Below, in pieces: positions 1-7,735 of a DNA stretch of 64,000 nucleotides. Below the pieces are notes generated by a model that saw only the letters and a list, made by a program, of their open reading frames with translations, did not search any database and had not been told where the DNA came from. Source of the DNA: an uncultured Gammaproteobacteria bacterium (lineage in GTDB: Bacteria; Pseudomonadota; Gammaproteobacteria; Arenicellales; UBA868). Made by a program: the position numbers and the translations under genes. The DNA is taken from positions 1 to 64,000 of the forward strand of contig CAJQRU010000072.1 in NCBI GenBank assembly GCA_905612355.1, written 5' to 3'. Numbering within the stretch: the first letter of the stretch is position 1; every line of letters begins with the position of its first letter.

Positions 1-2
1 AG

Positions 3-380
3 ACGGGGTTGGTAACGACAACGGGAGCCGCGCAGGATTATGGCGTTATCATCTTGGACGGCCAAGTAGATGTTTCTGCCACTGTAAATTTGCGCTCGGA
101 TAAAGAGAAGAACGAAGCCACAAAGAGCGAATTTGGAGAGGAACGCGTGGCTTGGGAGAAGATATTTACCGATGAGAGAATGCTTTCTTTAACAGAAACA
201 TTAGAGAAATACCCCCCTACTAGACGTCAACGAGTGCGCAATAAGGTGTTCGGCTCGATAGACAGTCGCCTACTGGTGCCTGCAACAATCCAGCGCTATG
301 ATTTTCGTGAGCTAATGAGTGATCGTGAAGGGATTGGGGAAACGTTCGATAAGGCAATATTAGAACTGAAAACGGCATAG
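3..380 (+). CDS. hyuB: HyuB-type hydantoinase/oxoprolinase, C-terminal end only (5' cut by window edge)
   Basis: This is the last 125 codons of a hydantoinase B family protein; the frame is open to the left edge, so the start lies outside the window. The recognisable part is the family's closing segment (AQDYGVIILDGQVDVSATVNLR). HyuB works with HyuA in ATP-dependent opening of cyclic amides such as hydantoins and 5-oxoproline. After this segment comes an unusual tail of about 80 residues rich in charged and aromatic residues. The decayed hyuB at 6263-7073 ends with a similarly placed tail, so the two look like members of one subgroup. The neighbour, 63 bases on, is convergent. Function is assigned by family only. 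Confidence 0.8.
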   Translation, partial: TGLVTTTGAAQDYGVIILDGQVDVSATVNLRSDKEKNEATKSEFGEERVAWEKIFTDERMLSLTETLEKYPPTRRQRVRNKVFGSIDSRLLVPATIQRYDFRELMSDREGIGETFDKAILELKTA

Positions 381-443
381 TTCGACGTTATCGGAGATAA
401 GGATCAAGTGCTGGCTAAAGGCGTTTTTAGACGATTAACTGTA

Positions 444-1532
444 CTAACGCGCTATTTCGTAAAGCATATTTTCTGCGCCAAAGATACGTATCAAAAGTGC
501 TGCACGCATCCACATGCCATTCCGTTCTTGCCTCCAATATTTGGCACGAGGATCATCATCAATATCCGGAGATAACTCGGGACCCCGGGGGAGAGGGTGC
601 ATAATCACCGCATCATTTTTCATTAGGTTAATGTTCGAACGAGATAATGTGTAATCCTCTAGATTGATGTCTCGTGAACCGTCTGTGGCATCGTGCTCGC
701 TCTGAATTCGTGTGACGTAAATTGCATCCAGGTCAGCGATAACATGCGCCAGTTTTGTGGTTTGTGTGTGCCGTATCTCATGCTGGTCGAGATGTTCCAG
801 GATATCTTGGCCCATTGTGAATCCTGGTGGAGCAATGAAGATCAATTCGACATCCTGATAGTTTTTCATTAAATATGCGAGAGATCGCGCTGTTCTGCCC
901 CGCGATAAATCCCCCATCATGGCAATGACTTTATGGTCAATGCCTCCCCGATGCGTAAGGCTCCGTTCTAAGGTGTAGATGTCGAGTAGCGCCTGTGTCG
1001 GGTGTTGGTCCTTACCGCTACCAGCGTTAATAATTGGAATCGGACGGGAAATCGAGTCCATCAACGTGGCTGCGTTCTCTGCGAGTCCTTTGACCAGCGT
1101 GCGCATGATGATGACATCAACATAGGAGCTGAAGGTTCGGATACTGTCTTCCAGGCTTTCTCCTTTGATTTCTGATGAAGTTGAGGAGTCACGAATTTCG
1201 TTTGTTTTAACACCCAATATATGACAGGCGTTATTAAACGAGAGAAAGGTCCGTGTTGAAGGCTGCGTGAAGTAGAGCATCGCTCGTTTGTGAGCAAGCA
1301 ATTTTTGCAGGTGCGATTGTCCTTCGGCCGTTTTTGCGAGTGTTCGAATATCAGTGGTGAGTTCGCATATTTGATCAAGAAAGGTGCGATCAAATTGTTT
1401 GGGGTGCAGAAGATGAAATAACCGATGATGGTTTTGGGGCGGCGTTTTGAACCGTATTTCCTCTCTACGCTGTGCCCATTCATCGATTAAGGGGGCTTTT
1501 GTCATATCGGTTATTTTTTTTCTAAGACTCAC
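444..1532 (-). CDS. pyrB: Aspartate carbamoyltransferase-like protein with N-terminal extension
   Basis: Member of the aspartate/ornithine carbamoyltransferase family, which transfers a carbamoyl group from carbamoyl phosphate to an amino group. ATCase signatures are in order: STRT at residues 92-95, KGES at 123-126, R144 in IMRT, HPTQ at 177-180, GRT at 212-214, TRIQ at 274-277 and HPLPR at 312-316. At 362 residues it is about 50 longer than a typical catalytic chain; the excess is at the N-terminus. Its first 11 bases overlap the end of the upstream DMT permease gene, so the two are probably translated together. No pyrI or other pyrimidine gene is nearby. The setting among hydantoinases suggests a catabolic or substrate-specific paralogue rather than the housekeeping enzyme; that is inference. 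Confidence 0.85.
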   Translation of the reverse strand: MSLRKKITDMTKAPLIDEWAQRREEIRFKTPPQNHHRLFHLLHPKQFDRTFLDQICELTTDIRTLAKTAEGQSHLQKLLAHKRAMLYFTQPSTRTFLSFNNACHILGVKTNEIRDSSTSSEIKGESLEDSIRTFSSYVDVIIMRTLVKGLAENAATLMDSISRPIPIINAGSGKDQHPTQALLDIYTLERSLTHRGGIDHKVIAMMGDLSRGRTARSLAYLMKNYQDVELIFIAPPGFTMGQDILEHLDQHEIRHTQTTKLAHVIADLDAIYVTRIQSEHDATDGSRDINLEDYTLSRSNINLMKNDAVIMHPLPRGPELSPDIDDDPRAKYWRQERNGMWMRAALLIRIFGAENMLYEIAR

Positions 1533-2520
1533 CGTTGGTCCCGGGTAGTGTAACGGGAATTTTGTTTTTGTCTTGGTAACGATGGTCCTGGTGTGTTGTC
1601 TCTTGAGGCTTGACCAAGGTGATAGCGATCATCATTACGGCGAGTGAGGCCCAGATCCATACGGAGTGTGTCTCGTTATAAATTAATATTCCCCACAACA
1701 CTCCCGACAATGTTACCAGATAGGCGGTCTGACTCGCATAAACTGGGCCGGCGAGAACAATCAGGTAATAGAATCCACCATAGGCTGTCGCCATAATAAC
1801 GGACATTCCGAGGATAGCCCATGAGGAACGACTGAACGGCCAAGGCATCACCTCGAAGGTGCCCGTCAACCAAACAATAGGCGTCATGATGATAACCGCC
1901 GTGATCAACACCGCGGTTACCACAACAAAAACATCGACTCTCGGAGGGGTGCGGGTCGCGATCACCAATCCTTCTGCTGCATAACAGGCTGCCGCCAGTA
2001 CCATCATGATTACCCACAGTGTCGCGTTAGGATCAGGGAGACTACTATTTGGTACAACCAATAAACCGATAGAGGAGATGCCGCAAAGAATCCCCAGAAC
2101 TCTCTTGTACGATAGTGCTTCGATGCGAAATACTGCGGCCGCGATAAATGTCAGAAGAGGGACGGTGGCGATGGTGATTGATAGAACGCCTGCACTGACA
2201 TGGGAGGCTGCATAGAAATACAAAGTGCCTGGAACGACAGATCCGAGTAATGCGCAGATCAAATAAAAACCGATCAATGGTCGCGTTATCGGTGGTATTT
2301 TTTTCGTGAAAAAACAGTATAAAGAGAGCAAGCCGGCGCCAATTAAGCAACTCCAGTAATTGATCATCACGGGATGAATGCCGCTTTCGGTAGCCATGCG
2401 GGCAAGAGAAAATGACAGACCCCAAACGATCCCGAGAAATAATAGTATCAGTAGACTGCCCAGCCGTTTGGCACGCGGTGGATGTGCCAATGTTGAGTGC
2501 GTTACGTAAGGATCAACCAT
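1522..2520 (-). CDS. DMT superfamily permease (EamA family)
   Basis: Inner-membrane transporter of the drug/metabolite superfamily, 332 residues, with about ten hydrophobic segments in two EamA repeats (roughly residues 15-150 and 165-300). The first segment starts soon after a short cationic N-terminus and contains FLGIVWGLSFSLAR, a usual EamA opening. Members export amino acids, metabolites or drugs; the substrate is unknown here. It lies upstream of the carbamoyltransferase gene with an 11-base overlap, forming a two-gene leftward unit, so exchange of an intermediate of that enzyme's pathway is plausible. ATG at 2520 is used. The C-terminal 25 residues are polar and cytoplasmic in character. 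Confidence 0.85.
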   Translation of the reverse strand: MVDPYVTHSTLAHPPRAKRLGSLLILLFLGIVWGLSFSLARMATESGIHPVMINYWSCLIGAGLLSLYCFFTKKIPPITRPLIGFYLICALLGSVVPGTLYFYAASHVSAGVLSITIATVPLLTFIAAAVFRIEALSYKRVLGILCGISSIGLLVVPNSSLPDPNATLWVIMMVLAAACYAAEGLVIATRTPPRVDVFVVVTAVLITAVIIMTPIVWLTGTFEVMPWPFSRSSWAILGMSVIMATAYGGFYYLIVLAGPVYASQTAYLVTLSGVLWGILIYNETHSVWIWASLAVMMIAITLVKPQETTHQDHRYQDKNKIPVTLPGTNGES

Positions 2521-2853
2521 TTATTGCCTTTGCTAGATCAGGCCCTGTGTGGTATCCGATGAGGCACATCGATACGGGGTTCGTTGTTAGGGTTAAATGA
2601 TGCCGGAGTCTATACAATTTGCAGTTATTTCGGTTAGATTTTCATTTGTTTTCGACAGGTTACTCTTCCACTAACCTGTCGAGCTGGGACACTAACTGTT
2701 CGGTGCTATTGTTCGACGGCCGTTTCCCGAAAGCGGGCCATGACACAAATAACCCAGTCACAGCGCATCATCGAGTGCCGGGGGCATTTTTGTCCAATAA
2801 GCCCTATTGATCGAACCCTCTGGGCAAAGTTTATTGCTGAAAATAAGACTGAT
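2521..2853. other. Intergenic stretch with a 9-bp inverted repeat
   Basis: A 333-base stretch between two leftward genes. I found no convincing gene in it. It contains a perfect inverted repeat, CGACAGGTT at 2653-2661 and AACCTGTCG at 2673-2681, separated by 11 bases. No T-run follows the stem on the strand of transcription, so it is not a clear terminator; it could be a protein-binding palindrome or a mRNA hairpin in the leader of the DMT/carbamoyltransferase unit. Confidence 0.5.
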
Positions 2854-3819
2854 TTAATTTTTGATTCGCGTCATTTTCCGCAAAGTCGAGAGTGGCTGGG
2901 GAGCAGGTTTTTCGGGATAGATTTGTGGCCAAGCGGTGGCGGATACTTCACCAACGTAGACGTCGCCGAAGGAATCGACCGCGAGTCCATGGGGCGCGAT
3001 AAAGCGATCCGGTGCGTTGTCTTCTTCGAGTGAGCCGTTGACCCGTGCAAGAACCCGCCCATTATTGTCCATTACGCTAATCCGAGGTCCAAGATTAGGA
3101 AAATTGGCGTTAACTCCCAAGACCGGCCCCAGCTCGCCAACATAACAAACAGGACAGCGAGTGCTGGGCATGAACAGGCCGCACGGTCTGTGGACATTGG
3201 GCCATTGGGTCTCGAACTTTCCGTTCGAGTTAAAGACCTGTATTCGATGGCTTTCTCGGTCCGCGACATAAACCCAACCATCTGCATCGCAGCAGATATT
3301 GTGGGGCAAGTTGAACTCCCCAGGTCCGGTACCGGGCGCCCCCCAAGAAAATAACCGTTTTCCATTCGGAGCATACTTGTGAATACAGGCATTGCCGTAA
3401 CCATCAGAGACATAGATTTCCCCGCTAGGGGAAAGCGCCGTGTGTGTGCAACGGTTAAAGGGCATGAGACTCATAAAAGGAGCAGCGGATTCTGGAATGC
3501 CAAGAGTCAACTCGATGTGCCCGTCTAAGGTGCATTTACTCACCGTGTGGCGACCGTCATCAGTGAGGTACAGGAAGCCGTCATCGCCGATATGGGCGCC
3601 GTGTGCTCGAACAAAATAATCCTCACCCCAAGATTGTAGAAAATTGCCCAAACGATCGAAAACCATCATGGGGTGCGGACCACGGTTAAAGACATAAACC
3701 TGATCACGTTGATCAATTGCAACGGCGGCCACTTCACTCCATTCCATGCCGGGTGGCACCTTCGCCCACGAGTTAGAGATGGTGTAGCGGTATTCTTTTT
3801 CCCCATGGATCGCGGTCAT
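2854..3819 (-). CDS. NHL-repeat beta-propeller protein
   Basis: A 321-residue protein built from NHL-type blades: repeated units of the form hydrophobic-DxxGxxYVxDxxxxRIQVF, best seen around CDADGWVYVADRESHRIQVF in the middle and SPSGEIYVSDGYGN before it. This matches six-bladed propellers of the peptidyl-alpha-hydroxyglycine lyase/NHL superfamily. No signal peptide is visible, so it is probably cytoplasmic. The start is set at ATG 3819 because GGGAG lies eight bases upstream; a TTG 15 bases further up is possible. It stands alone on the minus strand, facing away from the dioxygenase gene. Catalytic function is unknown; some bacterial relatives accompany catabolic clusters, possibly as lactonase-like hydrolases. 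Confidence 0.8.
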   Translation of the reverse strand: MTAIHGEKEYRYTISNSWAKVPPGMEWSEVAAVAIDQRDQVYVFNRGPHPMMVFDRLGNFLQSWGEDYFVRAHGAHIGDDGFLYLTDDGRHTVSKCTLDGHIELTLGIPESAAPFMSLMPFNRCTHTALSPSGEIYVSDGYGNACIHKYAPNGKRLFSWGAPGTGPGEFNLPHNICCDADGWVYVADRESHRIQVFNSNGKFETQWPNVHRPCGLFMPSTRCPVCYVGELGPVLGVNANFPNLGPRISVMDNNGRVLARVNGSLEEDNAPDRFIAPHGLAVDSFGDVYVGEVSATAWPQIYPEKPAPQPLSTLRKMTRIKN

Positions 3820-4023
3820 AGCTTTTACTCCCAAATTAGGGTGTCAGTCTCATTCATGTAGTGTTTCGTCATTACGCCAGAGAATGCTATAAAAGAGCAA
3901 CAATCTCCATCGTAATCGGTAGGGGGGTTGCCGCTAGCATAATGCCTGAGTCCACTGTTTAACGGTGCTGGTTAACTGTTCTCCATGTGTTAGTGTCGAT
4001 ACAGCGCTAACGGGGGACCTATC

Positions 4024-4071
4024 ATGGCAACAAAGTCGAAGTTAGTTGAGATGTTTTTGGAGGCCCGATGA
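4024..4071 (+). CDS. Possible 15-codon leader peptide coupled to the dioxygenase gene
   Basis: ATG at 4024 opens a 15-codon frame (MATKSKLVEMFLEAR) whose TGA at 4069-4071 overlaps the ATG of the next gene in an ATGA arrangement. A GGGGGA stretch sits about six bases before the start. Such an arrangement would couple translation of the downstream gene to that of the leader. It may instead be the surviving start of a lost gene, or chance. No function can be given. Confidence 0.35.
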   Translation: MATKSKLVEMFLEAR

Positions 4072-4862
4072 GCAAACTCCCGGTATTTTTCATACCTCAC
4101 GGGGGCGGCCCTTGTTTCTTTATGGAATGGCCCGCGCCGAATCCGTGGAAGAAGATGGAGTTATTTCTGGCAGGTTTTATCAAGGAACTTCCAGAACGGC
4201 CAATCGCCCTAGTCGTGATATCGGCCCACTGGGAGGCGTCGACAATCGGCGTTAGTACGAGTCCGGCTCCACAGTTGATCTATGATTATCACAATTTTCC
4301 AGCGCATACCTATAAGCTGACCTGGCCCGCCCAGGGAGATCAAGCCCTGGCAGGCAGAATTGAGCAGAAGTTAAGCGCTGATGGAGTGTCATGCGAATTG
4401 CAGGCGGAGAGGGGATTCGATCATGGGGTTTTTGTGCCACTAAAGGTTGCAGTGCCGAATGCTGACATTCCCACGGTGGTTTTATCGCTCAGGTCTGATT
4501 TCGATCCAGAATTTCATCTGAAGGTTGGAGCGAGCATCGAATGTTTTCGAGAAGAGGGTGTGTTGATCATTGCTTCGGGCATGAGTTATCACAATCTCCA
4601 AGTCATGCGAAGTGGTGTTCAAAGCCCAGAATCAGGCGCCTTTGACGCGTGGCTGACAGAAACCGTGCAGAGTGAAGCGCTGGTTCGAGACGTTCAGTTG
4701 CAGTCATGGAGACGTGCGCCATTTGCCAGGTTTTGTCATCCCACAGAAGAACACCTTGTTCCATTGTTCGTGGCAAGCGGTGCCGCGGGTTATGATGTCG
4801 GCCGTTGTATATTCACCGATCGTGTTCTGGGTGGGGCGATATCAGCTTATCGTTTTGGTTAG
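4068..4862 (+). CDS. LigB/DODA-type extradiol dioxygenase family protein
   Basis: A 264-residue member of the class III extradiol ring-cleavage dioxygenase family that includes 4,5-DOPA dioxygenase (YgiD-like). The N-terminal metal-binding motif is PHGGGP with His11, and the second is ISAHWE with His54; GMSYHNLQ further on carries a third conserved histidine. Length matches the family (about 260). The enzymes use a non-haem metal ion to cleave catechol-like rings, although some relatives act on other substrates. A GGAGG lies four to five bases before the ATG. It precedes the PanE-like reductase by 85 bases on the same strand and may be co-transcribed with it. Confidence 0.85.
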   Translation: MSKLPVFFIPHGGGPCFFMEWPAPNPWKKMELFLAGFIKELPERPIALVVISAHWEASTIGVSTSPAPQLIYDYHNFPAHTYKLTWPAQGDQALAGRIEQKLSADGVSCELQAERGFDHGVFVPLKVAVPNADIPTVVLSLRSDFDPEFHLKVGASIECFREEGVLIIASGMSYHNLQVMRSGVQSPESGAFDAWLTETVQSEALVRDVQLQSWRRAPFARFCHPTEEHLVPLFVASGAAGYDVGRCIFTDRVLGGAISAYRFG

Positions 4863-4947
4863 CCGTGATGGTGAATATAGGGTTAACCCATGATGGCTCC
4901 CACGGAGTCTGATGGTTTAATTAAGATTTCATTCGGGAGCATAGGGT

Positions 4948-5967
4948 ATGAGTGATCCGATCCTTGTCTGGGGTGGGGGGGCAATTGGCGGGACGATGGC
5001 CGCATACTGGGCCCGAGCTGGATTGGATGTCTTGATTGTGGATATCGAGGCCGAGCATGTGAAGGCGTGCCGGACAGAGGGGTTGAAGATCACGGGGCCG
5101 GTGGAAGCATTTGACGTCACTGTTCCGGCTACTGTGCCAGATCAACTTGACGGTGAATTCAGTCGAATCGTGCTCGCTGTCAAAGCGCAGCACACGTCTC
5201 GTGCGGTCCAAACGTTAGCACCTCATTTGGCTGAGACGGGATGCGTAGTGTCTGCGCAAAATGGACTGAATGAGCGCGTGATTTCAGGGGTGATTGGTGA
5301 AGAACGAACGGTCGGTGCGTTCGTCAATTTTGGAGCAGACTGGCATCTGCCTGGCGAAATTCTCTTTGGTAACCGGGGTGCGGTTGTTATCGGAGAACTG
5401 GATGGAAAGCGACGCCAACGTACGGATGACATCTACCAATTGATGCAGGTCTTCGAACCCAATGCCGTGCTGACAGACAATATCTGGGGTTATTTGTGGG
5501 GCAAACTCGCTTACGGTGCGATGTTGTTTGCCACTGCACTCAATAATGACTCAATGGCTGATAATTTTGCCGACTCTTTGAGGGCGCCAGTCTGGATTGG
5601 CCTTGGCCGAGAAGTCATGGGGCTGGCCCACAAGAGAGGTGTTCGGCCAGTGGGGTTCAACGGTTTTGATCCAAACGCCTATGCACCGCAGGCAAGCGTC
5701 GATGAGTCTGCACGGAGCATCGCCGAGCTTGCCGCATTTAATCGTCAGTCCGCCAAAACGCATTCTGGGATCTGGCGAGATCTAGCGATTCGGAAACGTA
5801 AGACTGAAATAGATGAGCAAATCGGTGTTCTCTCGATGCTTGCCCGGGAGGTTCATATGGATGTGCCGTTGATTGATTGTTTGGTCGAATTAATTCATGG
5901 CATTGAATCTGGTCATCGCGAGATATCGCCAGATACTTTTTCTATACTCCTACAACGGTGTGGTTAA
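4948..5967 (+). CDS. Ketopantoate reductase family (PanE/ApbA) oxidoreductase
   Basis: A 339-residue NAD(P)-dependent reductase of the 2-dehydropantoate 2-reductase family. The N-terminal Rossmann motif is WGGGAIGG at residues 8-15, with NGL in SAQNGLNE further on, as in the family. The C-terminal helical domain contains the family's WGKLAYG segment, including the catalytic lysine position. True PanE makes pantoate, but many accessory paralogues in catabolic clusters reduce other 2-oxo acids, and this one has no coenzyme A genes around it. GGGAG lies ten bases before the ATG. Its stop codon overlaps the stop of the amidohydrolase remnant on the other strand. Confidence 0.85.
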   Translation: MSDPILVWGGGAIGGTMAAYWARAGLDVLIVDIEAEHVKACRTEGLKITGPVEAFDVTVPATVPDQLDGEFSRIVLAVKAQHTSRAVQTLAPHLAETGCVVSAQNGLNERVISGVIGEERTVGAFVNFGADWHLPGEILFGNRGAVVIGELDGKRRQRTDDIYQLMQVFEPNAVLTDNIWGYLWGKLAYGAMLFATALNNDSMADNFADSLRAPVWIGLGREVMGLAHKRGVRPVGFNGFDPNAYAPQASVDESARSIAELAAFNRQSAKTHSGIWRDLAIRKRKTEIDEQIGVLSMLAREVHMDVPLIDCLVELIHGIESGHREISPDTFSILLQRCG

Positions 5968-6262
5968 TGACCGTCTTCAGAGCGGGCGGGCTGCCAAGTA
6001 TCCACTTCAAAAGTGAAACCGGCGCCCTCAAATCTACCGTAATCGATGGCTGAAGCGATGTCACACATCAGCGCAACTTCGGCGTCGGTGAGTCCATAGT
6101 CGATCCACGCCTGCTTGAGTGGGCAAGTCGTGTTAAGCACCTCGAAAGCAGTGTCGTCCAGCCGCTGTATTTCTGGATTAAAGACTTTTCTACCGCCAGC
6201 GGAATGTTTGACGTGGTATTCGCCAAGCTCGCGAATCCGCTCCGGCGCAAACTGTTTTATAG
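5964..6262 (-). pseudogene. C-terminal remnant of an L-2-amino-thiazoline-4-carboxylate hydrolase-like protein
   Basis: Reading leftward from about 6262 to the TAA at 5964-5966 gives about 95 sensible residues with no start codon: a segment with FNPEIQRLDDTAFEVLN, then TTCPLKQAWIDYGLTDAEVA, then LMCDIASAIDYGRFEG. The Cys-Pro and Cys-Asp/Asp spacing resembles the C-terminal half of ATC hydrolase family proteins, which open thiazoline or hydantoin-like rings. The N-terminal half is missing. At the same point a 5'-truncated hyuB begins on the other strand, so this is one side of a rearrangement breakpoint. The family call is by pattern only; the reading frame has no stop inside the retained part. 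Confidence 0.55.
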
Positions 6263-7073
6263 GAGGGGAAGTTTCGCGACGGTACGGAGGGGTCTGGCGC
6301 GTATTTTTCCTTCCTTAAAAACACGCCTGTTGAAATCAACGAGGCTGAGGTTCCCGTTAAGATTCTCCGTTACGGATTGGCCCAGGATTCAGGCGGTGCG
6401 GGGTATTGGCGCGGAGGCACTGGGACGACACTGAAATTCCAGACTTTTTCTCCGAATACCACGATCACGGCCCGCAATCGTGATCGGTGTTTATTTACCC
6501 CGTGGGGTGCCAACGGGGGTGCGGCGGGGAAACCATCGAGCTTCTATCTCAATCCAGGCTCTAACCGCGAGGTGAATCTTGGCAATACCGATATTGTATC
6601 AATCGATCCAGGTGATGTTATAGAGATAACATCACCTGGGGCAGGCGGGGCTGGTAATGCACTGGCTAGAGATCCCTCACGGGTGTTGTATGACGTTCAG
6701 CGTCGATTTGTATCCGCATCAGCCGCAAGGGATGAGTACGGCGTTGTGATAGAAGGTGGAGAAGTTGATGAAAGCGCGACGTTAACGTTGCGGGGACAGA
6801 TGGGGGGGTGAGGCTAGTGGTGGGGGCTTTGGATTTAATGCTGAACGGCTTGAGTTTGAGTCAACCTGGACGCGGTCAAATTACAGTGTTTTAATAAATA
6901 CTTTGCTGAAGCTGCCGGTAGATTGGCGTTTCTTCGTTAAGCACAGGGGATTTGAAAGTGTCGAGAATCTGCGTTTATCAGGAACTGAGATAGGTGAGGA
7001 AGATATTAAGGCTGCGTTGCGAAACGTGGCCAATGACTACCCACAAATTTCATCCGAGCTTGCCTTTGTCTGA
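6263..7073 (+). pseudogene. hyuB: Decayed hyuB: 5' end deleted and one frameshift at a G run
   Basis: Homology to HyuB starts near 6263 (RDGTEGSGAYFSF, then the NTPVEINEAEVPVKILRYG segment) and continues through the family's SGGAGYWRGG and DPGDVIEITSPGAGG regions to DEYGVVIEGGEVDESATLTLR. About the first 60 percent of the gene is gone. At 6802-6808 a run of seven Gs puts the frame into a TGA at 6809; dropping one G restores a frame that runs on to the TGA at 7071 with a coherent tail of about 85 residues. The gene is therefore broken twice. Upstream it abuts the amidohydrolase remnant on the other strand. The G-run error could also be a sequencing artefact, but the missing 5' end is real. Confidence 0.8.
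6608..6639. repeat. Perfect 14-bp palindromic hairpin inside the hyuB remnant
   Basis: CCAGGTGATGTTAT at 6608-6621 is followed by AGAG and then its exact reverse complement at 6626-6639. It spans codons for the DPGDVIEITSPG region, where other HyuB genes in this window do not show such symmetry. No T-run follows. It may have arisen by drift or template switching after the gene lost function. Confidence 0.7.
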
Positions 7074-7119
7074 TAGCAGAGTTTTCTTAAGGAAACGTCT
7101 CTGAAAGGAGTGGCCCGAC

Positions 7120-7626
7120 CTAGGGCCTATACGGCTGGTTTCGTCGTACAGTCCAAGGCTGTTCGAACGGTGTCAGAAAACGATTAGTCATCCTGACTTC
7201 GTCTGTGTACCAACGGCCTGTTCGTCGAACATAGTTATCTTCTAGGGTGGCGGAGAGAAATACCGCTTGATCCGATTTCTCAAGTGTTGCTGCCTCCCAG
7301 ATTACCCAGGATCCTTTGGCCTGTTCACCTTCGATTGTGATTAGCGGATTCATGAACATGTGGACCGAGAACTTCCACGGGGTGGCTCTGAGAAATTCCC
7401 ATATCGCTGTTTTCCCTTCAAAACGACCGAACAGGCCATTGTCCCAGAGGGCCCCCTCGGTAAATACCGAACACTGATCCCAGGCTATTTGGTCGATCTC
7501 ATCCTGAGGTTTTCGTTCGTGCTCTTCTGTGTACTTTGCATCTGCGCACAGCGCGTAATGTGCCTTAAGTTGTTTTATTTCCTCTATTGCTTCGAGTTTA
7601 GATAGGCGTTGCTCGATGGTCTCCAT
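7120..7626 (-). CDS. SnoaL-like/NTF2-fold protein
   Basis: A 168-residue protein of the SnoaL-like NTF2 fold. It starts with the family's predicted first helices (LEAIEEIKQLKAHYALCAD, residues about 12-30), followed by an aspartate-rich segment DQCSVFTEGALWDN and a G+F+G turn, then beta strands ending with EDNYVRRTGRWYTDEVRM. This domain forms a cone with a buried pocket and occurs in polyketide cyclases, dehydratases and many uncharacterised catabolic proteins. Catalytic residues are not assignable. It lies 109 bases downstream of livF on the same strand and could be the last gene of that operon, which would link it to metabolism of the imported compound. Confidence 0.75.
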   Translation of the reverse strand: METIEQRLSKLEAIEEIKQLKAHYALCADAKYTEEHERKPQDEIDQIAWDQCSVFTEGALWDNGLFGRFEGKTAIWEFLRATPWKFSVHMFMNPLITIEGEQAKGSWVIWEAATLEKSDQAVFLSATLEDNYVRRTGRWYTDEVRMTNRFLTPFEQPWTVRRNQPYRP

Positions 7627-7735
7627 TGCACCTCCAAGGTTAGAAACATTCCGTCACGTGGGAATGGTGTATGTGGGATCACAGACAGAAGCTAATGAAC
7701 GCGATTTTTTCAACTAATCTTGCATCTACACAGCG

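Noticed and set aside
2740..3033. 97-codon plus-strand frame overlapping the end of the NHL gene
   Set aside because: Half of it is antisense to the NHL gene, no family resemblance is visible, and there is no ribosome site.
6068..6250. 60-codon frame on the minus strand with an ATG-like start
   Set aside because: It is in a different frame from the amidohydrolase remnant, which gives the coherent protein sequence over the same bases.
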